Positions 15,178 to 24,268 of a DNA stretch of 31,214 nt are shown piece after piece. The DNA is from GCA-2786165 sp964625775 (GTDB lineage Bacteria; Pseudomonadota; Gammaproteobacteria; Legionellales; Legionellaceae). The translations under genes were made by a program, and so were the position numbers. The notes beneath the pieces were generated by a model that saw only the letters and a list, made by a program, of their open reading frames with translations, was not told the origin of the DNA and did no database searches. Within the stretch, counting starts at the first letter, position 1. Each line of letters opens with the position of its first letter. The stretch covers positions 1 through 31,214 of the forward strand of contig CAZVEH010000028.1 of the NCBI GenBank assembly GCA_964625775.1, in the 5' to 3' direction.

Positions 15178-17760
15178 ATGGCTTCTCCCACCATTTATTT
15201 GAAAGACTACCAACCTCCCAATTTTACTGTGACCACGACGTCGTTGGACTTCGATTTATACGAAGACCATGCTCTGGTCCTGAATGAAATGCAGTTGCAA
15301 CGCCAACATCCCGGTGCGTTACGTTTGAATGGCGATGACTTGCAATTGGAGGGCGTTTGGCTGGACGGTCAACCCTTGTCTGCGGCTCAGTATTGTTTGG
15401 ACGGGAGCGACTTGGTGATTGACCTGTTACCTGATGAGTGTCAGTTAAAGATAGCCACACGTATTTTTCCACAAAAAAATACCGAATTATCGGGTTTATA
15501 TCGTTCCAAAGATATGTTTTGCACGCAATGTGAGGCGCATGGATTTAGGCGTATTACTTTTTTTCCTGATAGGCCTGATGTGCTGGCGATTTATACCGTT
15601 AAAATGACAGCTGATCGCGCTTTATACCCAATTTTATTGTCGAACGGCAATTTGATCGATGCGGGCACCGAAGCAGAGGGTCGACATTGGGCGATTTGGC
15701 ATGATCCCTTTCCTAAGCCTGCTTATTTATTTGCATTGGTAGCGGGTGACTTGGCGTGCTGTGAGGATGAATTTGTCACGGCTTCAGGTAAGACCGTGGC
15801 GTTGCGCCTGTATGTGGAACCTGGGAATGAAACATTGTGTGCGCATGCATTAACGTCTTTAAAACATGCCATGCGTTGGGATGAAGAACGGTATGGTCGA
15901 GAATATGATCTGTCGGTATTTATGATCGTTGCCGTCAGCGATTTTAATATGGGTGCGATGGAAAATAAGGGCTTAAATATTTTTAATTCTAAATTTATTT
16001 TGGCGCGCCAAGACACGGCAACTGACGATGATTTTGCGGGTATTGAATCCGTGGTGGCGCATGAATATTTTCATAATTGGACCGGTAATCGTGTGACATG
16101 TCGAGATTGGTTCCAATTGAGTTTGAAAGAAGGGTTGACGGTATTTCGTGACCAAGAATTCTCTAGAGACATGAACTCTCGTGATGTGAATCGCATCAAA
16201 GATGTTAAGACCCTACGCAATATTCAATTTCCGGAAGATGCAGGTAGTATGGCGCATCCGGTGCGGCCAAGTTCTTATCAAGAAATTTCCAATTTTTATA
16301 CTGCAACGGTTTATAACAAAGGTGCAGAAGTCATCCGCATGCAATATCAATTGTTGGGTGAAACCCTGTTTCGTCAAGGTATGGATTTATATTTTGCAAG
16401 ACACGATGGCCAAGCAGTTACCATTGATGATTTTGTGGCCGCAATGCAGGATGCCTCAGGTATTGATTTGACGCAGTTCAAACGTTGGTATAGTCAAGCA
16501 GGGACCCCCACCGTCACCGTAGCGTCACAGTTTGCAGAGGGACGTCTGACCTTAACGTGTCGGCAAACCTGTCCACCCACACCAGAAACGGAACATAAGC
16601 TCCCGTTCCATATTCCTATTCAAATGGCATTGTTTGATCCTAGTGGACAAGAAATACCCTTGAAACAGTCGTTATTAGAATTGCGAGATGAGGAGCAGGT
16701 ATTTCATTTCGACGGGTTAGCCGCAGCGCCTTTTGTGTCCTTATTAAGAGATTTTTCTGCGCCTGTTATTTTGAAAACCTCAGCGGATGAGACTCAACTG
16801 CTAGGATTATTGCGGCATGAGACCAACGGCTTTGCCAAATGGGATGCGGCACAACAAATCATTCGTCAGATTGTGTCCCATGCTTATCACGGAAACGAGC
16901 AGAATGCTACCTCGAGTGCCAGCCATCTTTTTCAGGCATTGGCTGACATACTCGAAGATCAACGACTCGATCCGGCTTTAAAAGCTGATTTATTGACCGC
17001 TCCTAGTTTTGAGGATTTGGCTTCCACGGAGACCTTGGTGGACGTTGAGCGCTTAGAGCATGCACGCTTGGGATTGATTCAGGCCTTAGGCCAAGCGCTC
17101 TATCCTCAATTGCAGCATACGTTTGAGTTCGAAACTGCACGAGCAGATGATGCGGTGCATGGTGTGGCGATCGGGCAACGCAAATTGCGTTTGCAGTGTT
17201 TGCGTTTGCTGTTAAAAGCCAATGAAGCGGCGTGGTTGTCACCTTGTGAGGAGATGTTGCAATCCGCTAAAACCATGACCGAACAATTGGCTGGGTTGAC
17301 CGGACTATTGCATAGTCAACAGAAAGAGGCGCGCCAAAAAGCACGCGATGTTTTTTATCAAAGGTGGTCTCATGATGAGTTGGTTTTGGACAAATGGTTT
17401 ATTGCCCAAGCCACAGCGGATGTTGCAGGCGTGCTGGATGATGTACGTGCTTTATTAACGCACCCCAAGTTTCAGTATCGTAACCCCAATAGAGTGCGTG
17501 CTTTACTAGGGAGCTTTGTTCAAGCCAATCCAAGACATTTTCATGCAGCCGATGGCCAAGGCTATCGATTATTGACGGAACAATTGCAGGTGCTCGATCC
17601 CATCAATCCTCAAATCAGCGCACGCTTGGCCACGCCATTAACACGCTGGCAGCGATTAGACAAACCTCGCCAAGCGTTGATTCAAAGAGAACTGCAGTTG
17701 TTGGCTGCGCACGCATTGTCGAAAGATTTATCGGAGCTGGTGCAGAAGAGTTTGGTATAG
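15178..17760 (+). CDS. pepN: aminopeptidase N
   Basis: This is an M1 zinc metallopeptidase of 860 aa (E. coli PepN 870) that removes N-terminal residues from peptides in the cytoplasm. The exopeptidase motif GAMEN is at 259-263. The zinc site is HEYFH (H295, H299) with E318 as the third ligand and E296 as the catalytic base. All three regions of PepN follow: the N-terminal beta domain, the catalytic domain and a large C-terminal helical domain. The frame is open from a TTG at 15157, but the ATG at 15178 has AAGGA at 15165-15169 and gives the family N-terminus. It is divergent from yeaG, is monocistronic, and ends 3 bases before a strong hairpin. Confidence 0.97.
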   Translation: MASPTIYLKDYQPPNFTVTTTSLDFDLYEDHALVLNEMQLQRQHPGALRLNGDDLQLEGVWLDGQPLSAAQYCLDGSDLVIDLLPDECQLKIATRIFPQKNTELSGLYRSKDMFCTQCEAHGFRRITFFPDRPDVLAIYTVKMTADRALYPILLSNGNLIDAGTEAEGRHWAIWHDPFPKPAYLFALVAGDLACCEDEFVTASGKTVALRLYVEPGNETLCAHALTSLKHAMRWDEERYGREYDLSVFMIVAVSDFNMGAMENKGLNIFNSKFILARQDTATDDDFAGIESVVAHEYFHNWTGNRVTCRDWFQLSLKEGLTVFRDQEFSRDMNSRDVNRIKDVKTLRNIQFPEDAGSMAHPVRPSSYQEISNFYTATVYNKGAEVIRMQYQLLGETLFRQGMDLYFARHDGQAVTIDDFVAAMQDASGIDLTQFKRWYSQAGTPTVTVASQFAEGRLTLTCRQTCPPTPETEHKLPFHIPIQMALFDPSGQEIPLKQSLLELRDEEQVFHFDGLAAAPFVSLLRDFSAPVILKTSADETQLLGLLRHETNGFAKWDAAQQIIRQIVSHAYHGNEQNATSSASHLFQALADILEDQRLDPALKADLLTAPSFEDLASTETLVDVERLEHARLGLIQALGQALYPQLQHTFEFETARADDAVHGVAIGQRKLRLQCLRLLLKANEAAWLSPCEEMLQSAKTMTEQLAGLTGLLHSQQKEARQKARDVFYQRWSHDELVLDKWFIAQATADVAGVLDDVRALLTHPKFQYRNPNRVRALLGSFVQANPRHFHAADGQGYRLLTEQLQVLDPINPQISARLATPLTRWQRLDKPRQALIQRELQLLAAHALSKDLSELVQKSLV

Positions 17761-17762
17761 AT

Positions 17763-17785
17763 GAGATGCGCTTTCAGCGCATCTC
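17763..17785. terminator. hairpin between convergent pepN and the 752-aa gene
   Basis: GAGATGCGCT (17763-17772) pairs perfectly with AGCGCATCTC (17776-17785) over a 3-base loop. It fills the 32-base gap between two convergent genes, as bidirectional terminators do, but no T-run follows on either strand. Confidence 0.55.
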
Positions 17786-17792
17786 AAAGTCG

Positions 17793-20051
17793 TTACAGAG
17801 ACATTTCGGGTGCTTTTTCTGCTATGTTTTCCATCACGAACTCTGAAAATGGTTTGCGTTGCGGGTGAGGCTCTTCAGAGGACCAAAAGAAAGCATAAGT
17901 CCCTGGTGCGTAGCTTTTAGGGGGGGTGAACTTATATTTTTCTACAGCGATGGGTTGAGCAGCATCAGAACTCTCTGGTGTGTGGGTTGTAGGCGCAGAG
18001 ATGTTATATTTTTCTAAATAGGTTATCACGCTAAGATCATCTGTTGTGGTTTGAATCTCCCATACAAAATAATCAATCAGATCCCGTGTTTGTCGCACGG
18101 CAAGACCATTGGCTTGATCAGTGAGCAATACAATACTTTGTTCGTAGTGTTGAATCGCTCTTAGCAGTAATCCTTGGTGTTCAGCATATGCTCGGCAGGT
18201 CAGAAAGTTTGCAGTCTCAGCATCATCCGAATACAGCATCGTCTCAGGGTCGTTTTCTTGATTCATTGTGATGCGCACCTGGCTTGGAATCTTGCCGTGC
18301 AATATCAATCCTGCCAAAAAATGCGCCTCAGCAGTATGTTGGGTTTCCAGTTCACCCAGGAGCATATCGAACGCTTCTGGGGTAAGCGTTCTTTTTAAAG
18401 GAAATTCTTCAGGTTTAAATCTTTTTTGATCTATATCGTTCAACAATAACCTGCTCAACAGAGGAATATGGTAGGTATCAACACGGATGGAAACATCGTA
18501 CTCTGTGAATAGACAATCGATCATAACATCAGGGATGTTGGGGTGAACGGTAGACTCTAAGGCAGTAGGTCCTTCTGGTGCATCTATTTTTTTCATTTCT
18601 GTATATAGCCAACCCATATAGGCATGCGGGTCTTCGCAGATTAACAAAGGCAGTAGGAAATGAGGTAAAAAAGCTTTTTTACTGCGAAAAAAGTCGTACA
18701 TGTTGGGATCTACGCGTTTAGCATAGGAAAAATCACCTACTTTGCTGCATATAGACATGCCTCCATCTTCCTTTTTGTAAAAAAGAGATAGAGCGTTCAC
18801 TATCTTGTTAAGATTTGGATGAGTCAATACTCTTTTTTGTGCAGTGTCATATAAGTTTTTTGGGGACTCTATTGATGTGAAATAATCCATAAAATTATTG
18901 ATTAACCAAAGAGTATTGGCCAAATTCTTTCTATCAGAGTGCGCAATGCATTGTTGTAATTGTTCTTTGTCCATGTCTCTCATGTGATCAAGGGTTCTGT
19001 ACAATGCTTTTTTGTCCTCATCGGACAAAACGCGCTCCAAGGACTCTTGATTTAATAAACCACGCTTTTGAATGATCTTGATACAGCCCGCTATAGATTC
19101 TATATCCTTCGAGAATTGACGAATCATTTGCTCGAATTGCTGAGGTTCAAACAATTGTGCAGCGCGTAAGGCGACCAAGAGCTCTGCAATATATTTGGCG
19201 ATCGAATTATTCGCTTCATTGAATTTGTTATAGCTGGTTAAAGAGAAACGATTTTGATTGGTGTTCACACCCTCTCGGTGCGCGCTTACCAATTGCCAAT
19301 TTTCTTCTGTTCTCATATTTGCTTTTTCTAGAATGATATAAGCATGAAGCAATCGTAACGGTTTTTCAAAAGACAGTAGGGCATTAATATGCGCTTCAGA
19401 AGATAACGCCACTGAATGTAATTCTTGTATGCAATAATAGGCTTCTTCAGGGGCATCGTGATCAAGGATTTTAAATAAATGGTTGTTTTGATAGAGCATA
19501 GAAAATAATGACCGCATGTACTCTTGATCCTTGTGATTGTCATTAAGGGTCATGAGATCTAGTAAAGAGCAATAAGAAAAATCACTGTTTTTTCTCTGTT
19601 TGAGGACGTGAAGCACATGAATCAACACATCTTTGATGGTCTGAGAGTCCAGAGTAAGATCAAGTTGCGTGAATACCTCTACCAAACAAGGACTTTTAGG
19701 CGTGTGCGGCAATTCCAGTCCAATGATATATCCCAAATTTTTTATGTCAGAATTGGACAACTCAATCAAGTCCATGTATTTTTCTTGAAGCAGGTGCAAT
19801 GAGTGACGATCTAATGGCAATCGGTGCAGCGCTTCAAACAAAAAACGCAATGAATAAGCATTATGACACCCTAGAACTTGATCGAAATATTCTTGTGCGT
19901 TTGCCTTGGAGAAGTAATGTGCCAATTTAAAAAACTTGAGTATCACGTGGAAATGAGTATGTGTGTGAAATTTTTCTTGATCACGTAGTTTTTGATGATT
20001 CTCTGCTGTATTTAAACTTGTGCCTTGGAGTAATTCAATCGAGTTATGCAT
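17793..20051 (-). CDS. large helical protein of unknown function (752 aa)
   Basis: I do not recognise this protein. It is long, soluble and helix-rich, with no signal peptide or membrane span. A segment near LFEPQQFEQMIRQF and then KRGLLNQESLERVLSD looks like the helical repeat units (an amphipathic helix, then a 'GLL..E' turn) found in large accessory proteins of Legionella-like bacteria, but only one unit is clear. A stretch near the end (ANFLTCRAYAEHQGLLLRAI, then QHYEQSIVLL) resembles a tetratricopeptide hairpin. The frame stays open to a TTG at 20114, which would add 21 residues including a CxxC. The ATG at 20051 has a distant AGGA and is my choice, at low certainty. It lies downstream of the patatin gene on the same strand. 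An effector role is a guess. Confidence 0.7.
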   Translation of the reverse strand: MHNSIELLQGTSLNTAENHQKLRDQEKFHTHTHFHVILKFFKLAHYFSKANAQEYFDQVLGCHNAYSLRFLFEALHRLPLDRHSLHLLQEKYMDLIELSNSDIKNLGYIIGLELPHTPKSPCLVEVFTQLDLTLDSQTIKDVLIHVLHVLKQRKNSDFSYCSLLDLMTLNDNHKDQEYMRSLFSMLYQNNHLFKILDHDAPEEAYYCIQELHSVALSSEAHINALLSFEKPLRLLHAYIILEKANMRTEENWQLVSAHREGVNTNQNRFSLTSYNKFNEANNSIAKYIAELLVALRAAQLFEPQQFEQMIRQFSKDIESIAGCIKIIQKRGLLNQESLERVLSDEDKKALYRTLDHMRDMDKEQLQQCIAHSDRKNLANTLWLINNFMDYFTSIESPKNLYDTAQKRVLTHPNLNKIVNALSLFYKKEDGGMSICSKVGDFSYAKRVDPNMYDFFRSKKAFLPHFLLPLLICEDPHAYMGWLYTEMKKIDAPEGPTALESTVHPNIPDVMIDCLFTEYDVSIRVDTYHIPLLSRLLLNDIDQKRFKPEEFPLKRTLTPEAFDMLLGELETQHTAEAHFLAGLILHGKIPSQVRITMNQENDPETMLYSDDAETANFLTCRAYAEHQGLLLRAIQHYEQSIVLLTDQANGLAVRQTRDLIDYFVWEIQTTTDDLSVITYLEKYNISAPTTHTPESSDAAQPIAVEKYKFTPPKSYAPGTYAFFWSSEEPHPQRKPFSEFVMENIAEKAPEMSL

Positions 20052-20138
20052 TGTGTGGTATGTCCTAAATCGTGAGAGAGGGGCATTACAGGATTGGCAA
20101 ATAACAGGAATCAAGTCTTACTTGACGTTACATTGGAA

Positions 20139-21251
20139 TTATTTAAAGAAATGAACGACGCTGTCTGCCGATTGCATTGTATCATTATATCCCAGGGTGA
20201 TCAAATCCTGGGTAAATGTGCTTTCGAACAATAGGAAACTTAAAAGATCGCCCGAATGGCTTTGCGCACCAAGGATATTGAGCAGTAACCGCAGTAATTT
20301 GGGCATGGCATGATAATCTGCTTGGGCAATTTTTGCGATGTCGGTACTGGGTCGCAAATGCAAGGTTTCGATGGGGCGCCATAGATTATTCCGTTTCTTC
20401 CACACTGAAAGCAGATGTGAAATGTCATTCATGCGATTCACAAGCTCCACATCCCGATCAAGATTATCCAAAAACAATCCATTCAGCATGCTACCCAGGA
20501 CATGGGCGAATCCAATGTCTTTGGCTTTGAGCTTTTCGATATCATCGATGGTATGAATTTGCCGTGTGCCTAAAATCAATACTTTATCTACTTGAAAACG
20601 CAGCGCCCCGCGTAAGGGGGAAATCAACCCCATGCTGCCGTCTCCATAGTGCATATCGCTGATTTTGATAGGAGGAAAAAACAATGGCAATGCACTGGAG
20701 GCCAGGATGTGATTCAATTCAAGGGTAGATGCCTGGCTGATATGTCGAGGACAATGCCAGTCTTCAAACTGATCATCTTTGTGTTGATAAAAAGAAATGG
20801 TTTGCTGCGTTTCATAACAGTGCGTGATGATTTCAAGTGTGTCTAGATAATGGTGGTCAACAATATTGTTTTTTATTTTTTCAAAATCGACATTGCGTTT
20901 GAGGAACTCATGCAATGGTGTGGTTTCTAATAAATGCGTTGGACGCGGTCCTCGCATGAAAAAATAGCTTAAATTGCGTAAAATAGACTTACTCAAATCA
21001 TAGTTTTTGGCATGAAAGATATCGTCGCAATGAATGGTTTGCCACAAGGCTTCAAGTTTTTCCACCCCTTGGGTAAAGTCGTCGGCATATTCAGATAAAA
21101 TAGCTGCATTGATAGAGCCGACACTCGCCCCTGAAATCATAGTGAAGGGCAACGTTTTGGTCTTGAGGATTTGACTGATGGCTTTCAGTACCCCGGCTTG
21201 ATAAGCACCCCGTGCACCGCCGCCCGCGAGGTAAAGAGCTATTTTTGCCAT
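20139..21251 (-). CDS. patatin-like phospholipase
   Basis: This is a 370-aa serine lipase of the patatin family. The oxyanion loop GGGARGAYQAG spans 10-20, the nucleophile is Ser43 in GASVG, and the dyad Asp204 lies in YGDGSMG. The usual motif is DGG or DGA, so DGS is a mild variant. The block ILASSALPLFFPPIKI before the Asp is typical of bacterial patatins. No signal peptide is visible, so the enzyme is cytoplasmic unless exported by a specialised system. Related proteins in Legionella and Pseudomonas are translocated into host cells; here that is inference. A GTG at 21257 is an alternative start two codons upstream; neither has a good ribosome site. The 752-aa gene follows on the same strand. 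Confidence 0.88.
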   Translation of the reverse strand: MAKIALYLAGGGARGAYQAGVLKAISQILKTKTLPFTMISGASVGSINAAILSEYADDFTQGVEKLEALWQTIHCDDIFHAKNYDLSKSILRNLSYFFMRGPRPTHLLETTPLHEFLKRNVDFEKIKNNIVDHHYLDTLEIITHCYETQQTISFYQHKDDQFEDWHCPRHISQASTLELNHILASSALPLFFPPIKISDMHYGDGSMGLISPLRGALRFQVDKVLILGTRQIHTIDDIEKLKAKDIGFAHVLGSMLNGLFLDNLDRDVELVNRMNDISHLLSVWKKRNNLWRPIETLHLRPSTDIAKIAQADYHAMPKLLRLLLNILGAQSHSGDLLSFLLFESTFTQDLITLGYNDTMQSADSVVHFFK

Positions 21252-21320
21252 GGTCACGCTTATTTCAATAGGTGTATAGAAATATTAGTAGACTGTGCTT
21301 GGGATATCAAGACAAAAACA

Positions 21321-21388
21321 CTCTGTACAGTACGATTTTTAAAACCGTCGTTGCGAGGAGCGTAGCGACGAAGCAATCTAGTGACCTT
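21321..21388 (+). repeat. 68-bp inverted repeat, left copy
   Basis: These 68 bases match the reverse complement of 22018-22085 at 67 positions; the single difference is at 21329. The inner part (CGTCGTTGCGAGGAGCGTAG and onwards) is a REP-like sequence that can fold on itself through CGTCG and CGACG. The left copy lies 14 bases beyond the stop of the GIY-YIG gene. Confidence 0.85.
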
Positions 21389-21402
21389 ACAGATGCTAAT
21401 GA

Positions 21403-21696
21403 TTACAGCAGTTTTTCATACAGGTCATCCCAATAAGGATTTACTTTCTCAATCAAAGCCAATTTCATTTTTCTTGAACCGCCTTTAAGTTGTTTCTCAC
21501 GAGCTATGGCGCTCAGCATATCCTCAGTAAGCTCATAATATACAAGATATTTGCACCCATGTTTTTGAGTAAAACTCTCCACATCTGCGTATTTATGTTC
21601 ATATACTCGTTTGATCAAATCACTTGTGACACCAGTGTAAAGCGTCCCATTACGCTTATTTGCCATAATATAAATGGCGGGCTGTTTGACCGACAT
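21403..21696 (-). CDS. single-domain GIY-YIG nuclease family protein
   Basis: This 97-aa protein is nearly all GIY-YIG domain. YIMANKRNGTLYTGVTSDL carries the signature: the first triad is replaced by YIM and the second by YTG. The catalytic-type Arg30 is in LIKRVYEHK, and a conserved YYELTEDMLSAIAREKQLK helix with acidic residues follows. AAAAAGGA precedes the ATG. Such small UPF0213-like proteins are common in proteobacteria, and their substrates are mostly unknown. This copy lies inside a 68-bp inverted repeat beside a transposase remnant, so it may belong to a mobile cassette. It is less likely to be a DNA repair component. Confidence 0.85.
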   Translation of the reverse strand: MSVKQPAIYIMANKRNGTLYTGVTSDLIKRVYEHKYADVESFTQKHGCKYLVYYELTEDMLSAIAREKQLKGGSRKMKLALIEKVNPYWDDLYEKLL

Positions 21697-21767
21697 GTTT
21701 TTTCCTTTTTGTTGAACCTTTTCATGTAATCGTGCATTCCGTTGGACTCATGCATAGAAAACCAAGT

Positions 21768-21935
21768 ATATCTTGAATCCTGAGTAGCCGTACTTGAAAA
21801 ACCGCAGGCTATCTCTGTTAAATTGACTGTTCTGACCTTAATTAAGGCTATTAACATGGTGGTGAAACATTCCATCCGTAACTTGTTCCATGAAAAATAA
21901 CCCTTTAAAATACCCATCAGCTCATTGATGTTCAT
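21768..21935 (-). pseudogene. IS4-type transposase N-terminal fragment
   Basis: From the ATG at 21935 (AAGGAG upstream) about 56 residues match the start of IS4-family transposases: MNINELMGIL, then FSWNKLRMECF, LIALIKVRTVNLTEIA and finally DSRY. After this the match stops, and the frame continues into unrelated residues that run over the GIY-YIG start. The catalytic DDE region is absent, so the fragment cannot transpose. It records an old insertion in this cassette. The family assignment is from memory of the N-terminal pattern. Confidence 0.6.
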
Positions 21936-22017
21936 GACTCCTTGTCCTTTCTTGGCGGAAAAAATATGGATTATCAATGAATCAGTGAGCTACTTCAATA
22001 AATCAGATGCACTTACG

Positions 22018-22085
22018 AAGGTCACTAGATTGCTTCGTCGCTACGCTCCTCGCAACGACGGTTTTAAAAATCGTACCGTACAGAG
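22018..22085 (-). repeat. 68-bp inverted repeat, right copy
   Basis: This is the reverse-complement partner of 21321-21388 (67 of 68 identical). Together they bracket a 629-base interior holding the GIY-YIG gene and the transposase fragment. The 21936-22017 stretch inside it has no gene that I can support. Confidence 0.85.
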
Positions 22086-22148
22086 ACAAAAACAAAGTAA
22101 TCATTGATTTATAGATGCTTTTAAGAGATTCTAGACTTTTTTGGCAGG

Positions 22149-22172
22149 TACACAAAACCTCGAAGTCGAGGC
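22149..22172 (-). repeat. dispersed repeat, inverted third copy
   Basis: The reverse complement matches 115-138 at about 22 of 24 bases. The motif here is a hairpin, CCTCGA-AG-TCGAGG (22158-22171). A second small hairpin (CCCT/AGGG, 22186-22199) follows before gstA. Confidence 0.55.
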
Positions 22173-22224
22173 GAGATGCCGAGGTCCCTGATAATAGGGC
22201 ATACAACTTCTAAGAGAAAAATTT

Positions 22225-22833
22225 ATGAAATTATTCTACTCACAGGGCGCCTGTTCTTTGGTTAGCAGAATCCTGTTGAATGAAATGGGCATTCCAGCTG
22301 ATTATGAATCCGTTAATTTACAAACCAAACAAACCGAAACGGGTCAAGATTTTCTGAACATCAATCCCAAAGGTGCGGTGCCCACCCTATGTTTGGAAAA
22401 TCATGATATCTTGACGGAAAATACGGTGATCATGCAATATTTGGCTGATCATTATCAGGCGACCAATTTGCTGCCCCCCGTGGGAGATTTTCAGCGCTAT
22501 CGCGTGTTGGAGTGGGTGAATTATATCACCACCGAACTGCATAAAGGGTTTGCGCCGCTTTTCAATCCATTGGTACCCCAAGATTTAAAAGAACAAGTAT
22601 TTACGCCCATTCTCATGCGCAAATTACAGTATGTTGATCAAGCGTTGCAAGACAAAACCTATCTGATGGGCAAGCATTTTACTTTGCCAGACGCTTATCT
22701 GTTTGTTATTTTGCGTTGGGCCATCGCTAAATTGGATATGGCTTCTTGTGTGCATTTGATGACGTACCAATCGAACTTAAAACTGCGCAAATCGATTGCA
22801 GATGCGGTGCAGCAGGAAGGTTTAAAAGCATGA
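22225..22833 (+). CDS. gstA: glutathione S-transferase, beta class
   Basis: This is a 202-aa cytoplasmic GST closely matching E. coli GstA (201 aa). It starts MKLFYSQGACSL with the beta-class catalytic Cys10. The thioredoxin-like fold includes the cis-Pro region NPKGAVPTL, and the C-terminal helical domain carries LEWVNYITTELHKGFAPLF and the capping-box helix FTLPDAYLFVILRW. It conjugates or binds glutathione in detoxification and redox defence. Its stop overlaps the start of the peptide transporter gene (ATGA, 22830-22833), so the two are probably co-expressed. The 22086-22224 leader carries the dispersed repeat and small hairpins, and no clear promoter. Confidence 0.92.
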   Translation: MKLFYSQGACSLVSRILLNEMGIPADYESVNLQTKQTETGQDFLNINPKGAVPTLCLENHDILTENTVIMQYLADHYQATNLLPPVGDFQRYRVLEWVNYITTELHKGFAPLFNPLVPQDLKEQVFTPILMRKLQYVDQALQDKTYLMGKHFTLPDAYLFVILRWAIAKLDMASCVHLMTYQSNLKLRKSIADAVQQEGLKA

Positions 22834-24266
22834 TGTCTTTATTTCGTTCCCAGCCTCGCCCATTTTTTATGATTTTCATGTTGGAAATTTGGGAACGATT
22901 TGGTTTTTATACGGTACAAGGTATTTTGGTGCTGTATTTTGTTCGCTCTGTGGGTTTCTCAGAACACGAGGCTTATACCCTTTTTGGCACATTTTGCGCT
23001 TTGATTTACGGAATGGTCCCGTTAGGGGGGTATTTAGGCGATAACATATTAGGAACCAAGCGAACCATTGTGCTGGGTTTGGTGGTATTGGCCTTGGGGT
23101 ATGCGGTGTTAGCCTTGCAAGATCCTCAGTATTTGTATACGGCTTTGGCTTTGATTTGTGTGGGGGCGGCGTTATTTAAGTCTAACCCAGGCGTCTTGTT
23201 GGCGCAGTGCTATGAAAATAATACCCGAGAATTACATAGCGCGTTTACTCTATATTATATGGCGGTCAATATTGGCGCGATTGCCTCTTTACTGATTGGT
23301 CCCTATGTATCTAGCAAATATGGGTATGGGTATGCCTATATGATTGCTGCGATCGGTATCTTACTGGGATTGCTTAATTATGCGTTACAATACCCGGTTA
23401 TCGCGAATATCAAAACAGCGGCGGATCAACGCGGTGTCACGCTAACCAAAGGCGCATTTTTGTTGCTGAGCATGGTCGTGTTTGTGGGACTAAGCGGGTA
23501 TTTGCTGGAACACGCCTCTATCGCGCGGCAAATTATTTTGATGGTCACGTGCTTATTTGTGTTGTTTTACTTTTTTTGTATGTGGAAGGCGGAAAGAAAA
23601 GAACGGCTGCGATTGCTTTTGGCGTTTATTTTGATGGTGGAAGCGGTGGTGTTTTTTACCTTATATCAACAAATGCCCACATCAATTAACGTATTTAGCG
23701 TGAATCATGTGTATCCGGTGTTATTGGGTGTCCACCTTGATCCACAAAGCTTTCAGGTGCTTAATCCCTTTTGGATTATTGTTTTGAGCCCCTTTTTGGC
23801 ATGGGTCTATAGTGCCTTGAATCGTCGCAATCTTTTTCTCGCTGTTCCTTACAAATTTGCCATAGGAATGGTATTTTGTAGCATCGGGTTTATGATTTTA
23901 TATTCGGCACATTTTTTAGCCGACGATCAGGGCATGGTGTCTTCTTGGTGGTTGGTTGCGAGCTATTTTTTTCAGGCAATGGGTGAGTTGTTGGTGTCTG
24001 CTTTGGGTATTGCTATGGTTGCGGAGTTGGTGTCACCCAAAATCATGGGTTTTGTGATTGGCATATGGTTTCTTACTTCGTCGATTGCGGGTTTTACAGG
24101 AGCCGCTGTTGCGTCTTTAACTGCCTTGCCTAAAGGGATGCAACCAGGTCTGGCGTCATTGAGTATTTATACCCATGTGTTTTTAGACATAGGGATTGCT
24201 ACCTTTTTGGCCGCATGTTTTATGGGACTATTTGCACCAAGATTGACACGTTTGATGAAAAATTAA
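22830..24266 (+). CDS. POT family proton-dependent oligopeptide transporter
   Basis: This is a 478-aa inner-membrane protein of the PTR2/POT branch of the major facilitator superfamily. The family signature ExxER is E19-I-W-E22-R23 in the first helix (LEIWERFGFYTVQGILVLYF), and the loop GGYLGDNILGTKRTI follows. Twelve or more hydrophobic segments are visible. Such carriers import di- and tripeptides with protons. The frame extends further upstream inside gstA, but the ATG at 22830 overlapping the gstA stop, with AGGAAGG 9 bases before it, is clearly the start; the ATG at 22833 is also possible. E. coli DtpA, B, C and D are the relatives, and I cannot say which is closest. It fits with pepN and pepP as peptide users. 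Confidence 0.9.
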   Translation: MMSLFRSQPRPFFMIFMLEIWERFGFYTVQGILVLYFVRSVGFSEHEAYTLFGTFCALIYGMVPLGGYLGDNILGTKRTIVLGLVVLALGYAVLALQDPQYLYTALALICVGAALFKSNPGVLLAQCYENNTRELHSAFTLYYMAVNIGAIASLLIGPYVSSKYGYGYAYMIAAIGILLGLLNYALQYPVIANIKTAADQRGVTLTKGAFLLLSMVVFVGLSGYLLEHASIARQIILMVTCLFVLFYFFCMWKAERKERLRLLLAFILMVEAVVFFTLYQQMPTSINVFSVNHVYPVLLGVHLDPQSFQVLNPFWIIVLSPFLAWVYSALNRRNLFLAVPYKFAIGMVFCSIGFMILYSAHFLADDQGMVSSWWLVASYFFQAMGELLVSALGIAMVAELVSPKIMGFVIGIWFLTSSIAGFTGAAVASLTALPKGMQPGLASLSIYTHVFLDIGIATFLAACFMGLFAPRLTRLMKN

Positions 24267-24268
24267 AT

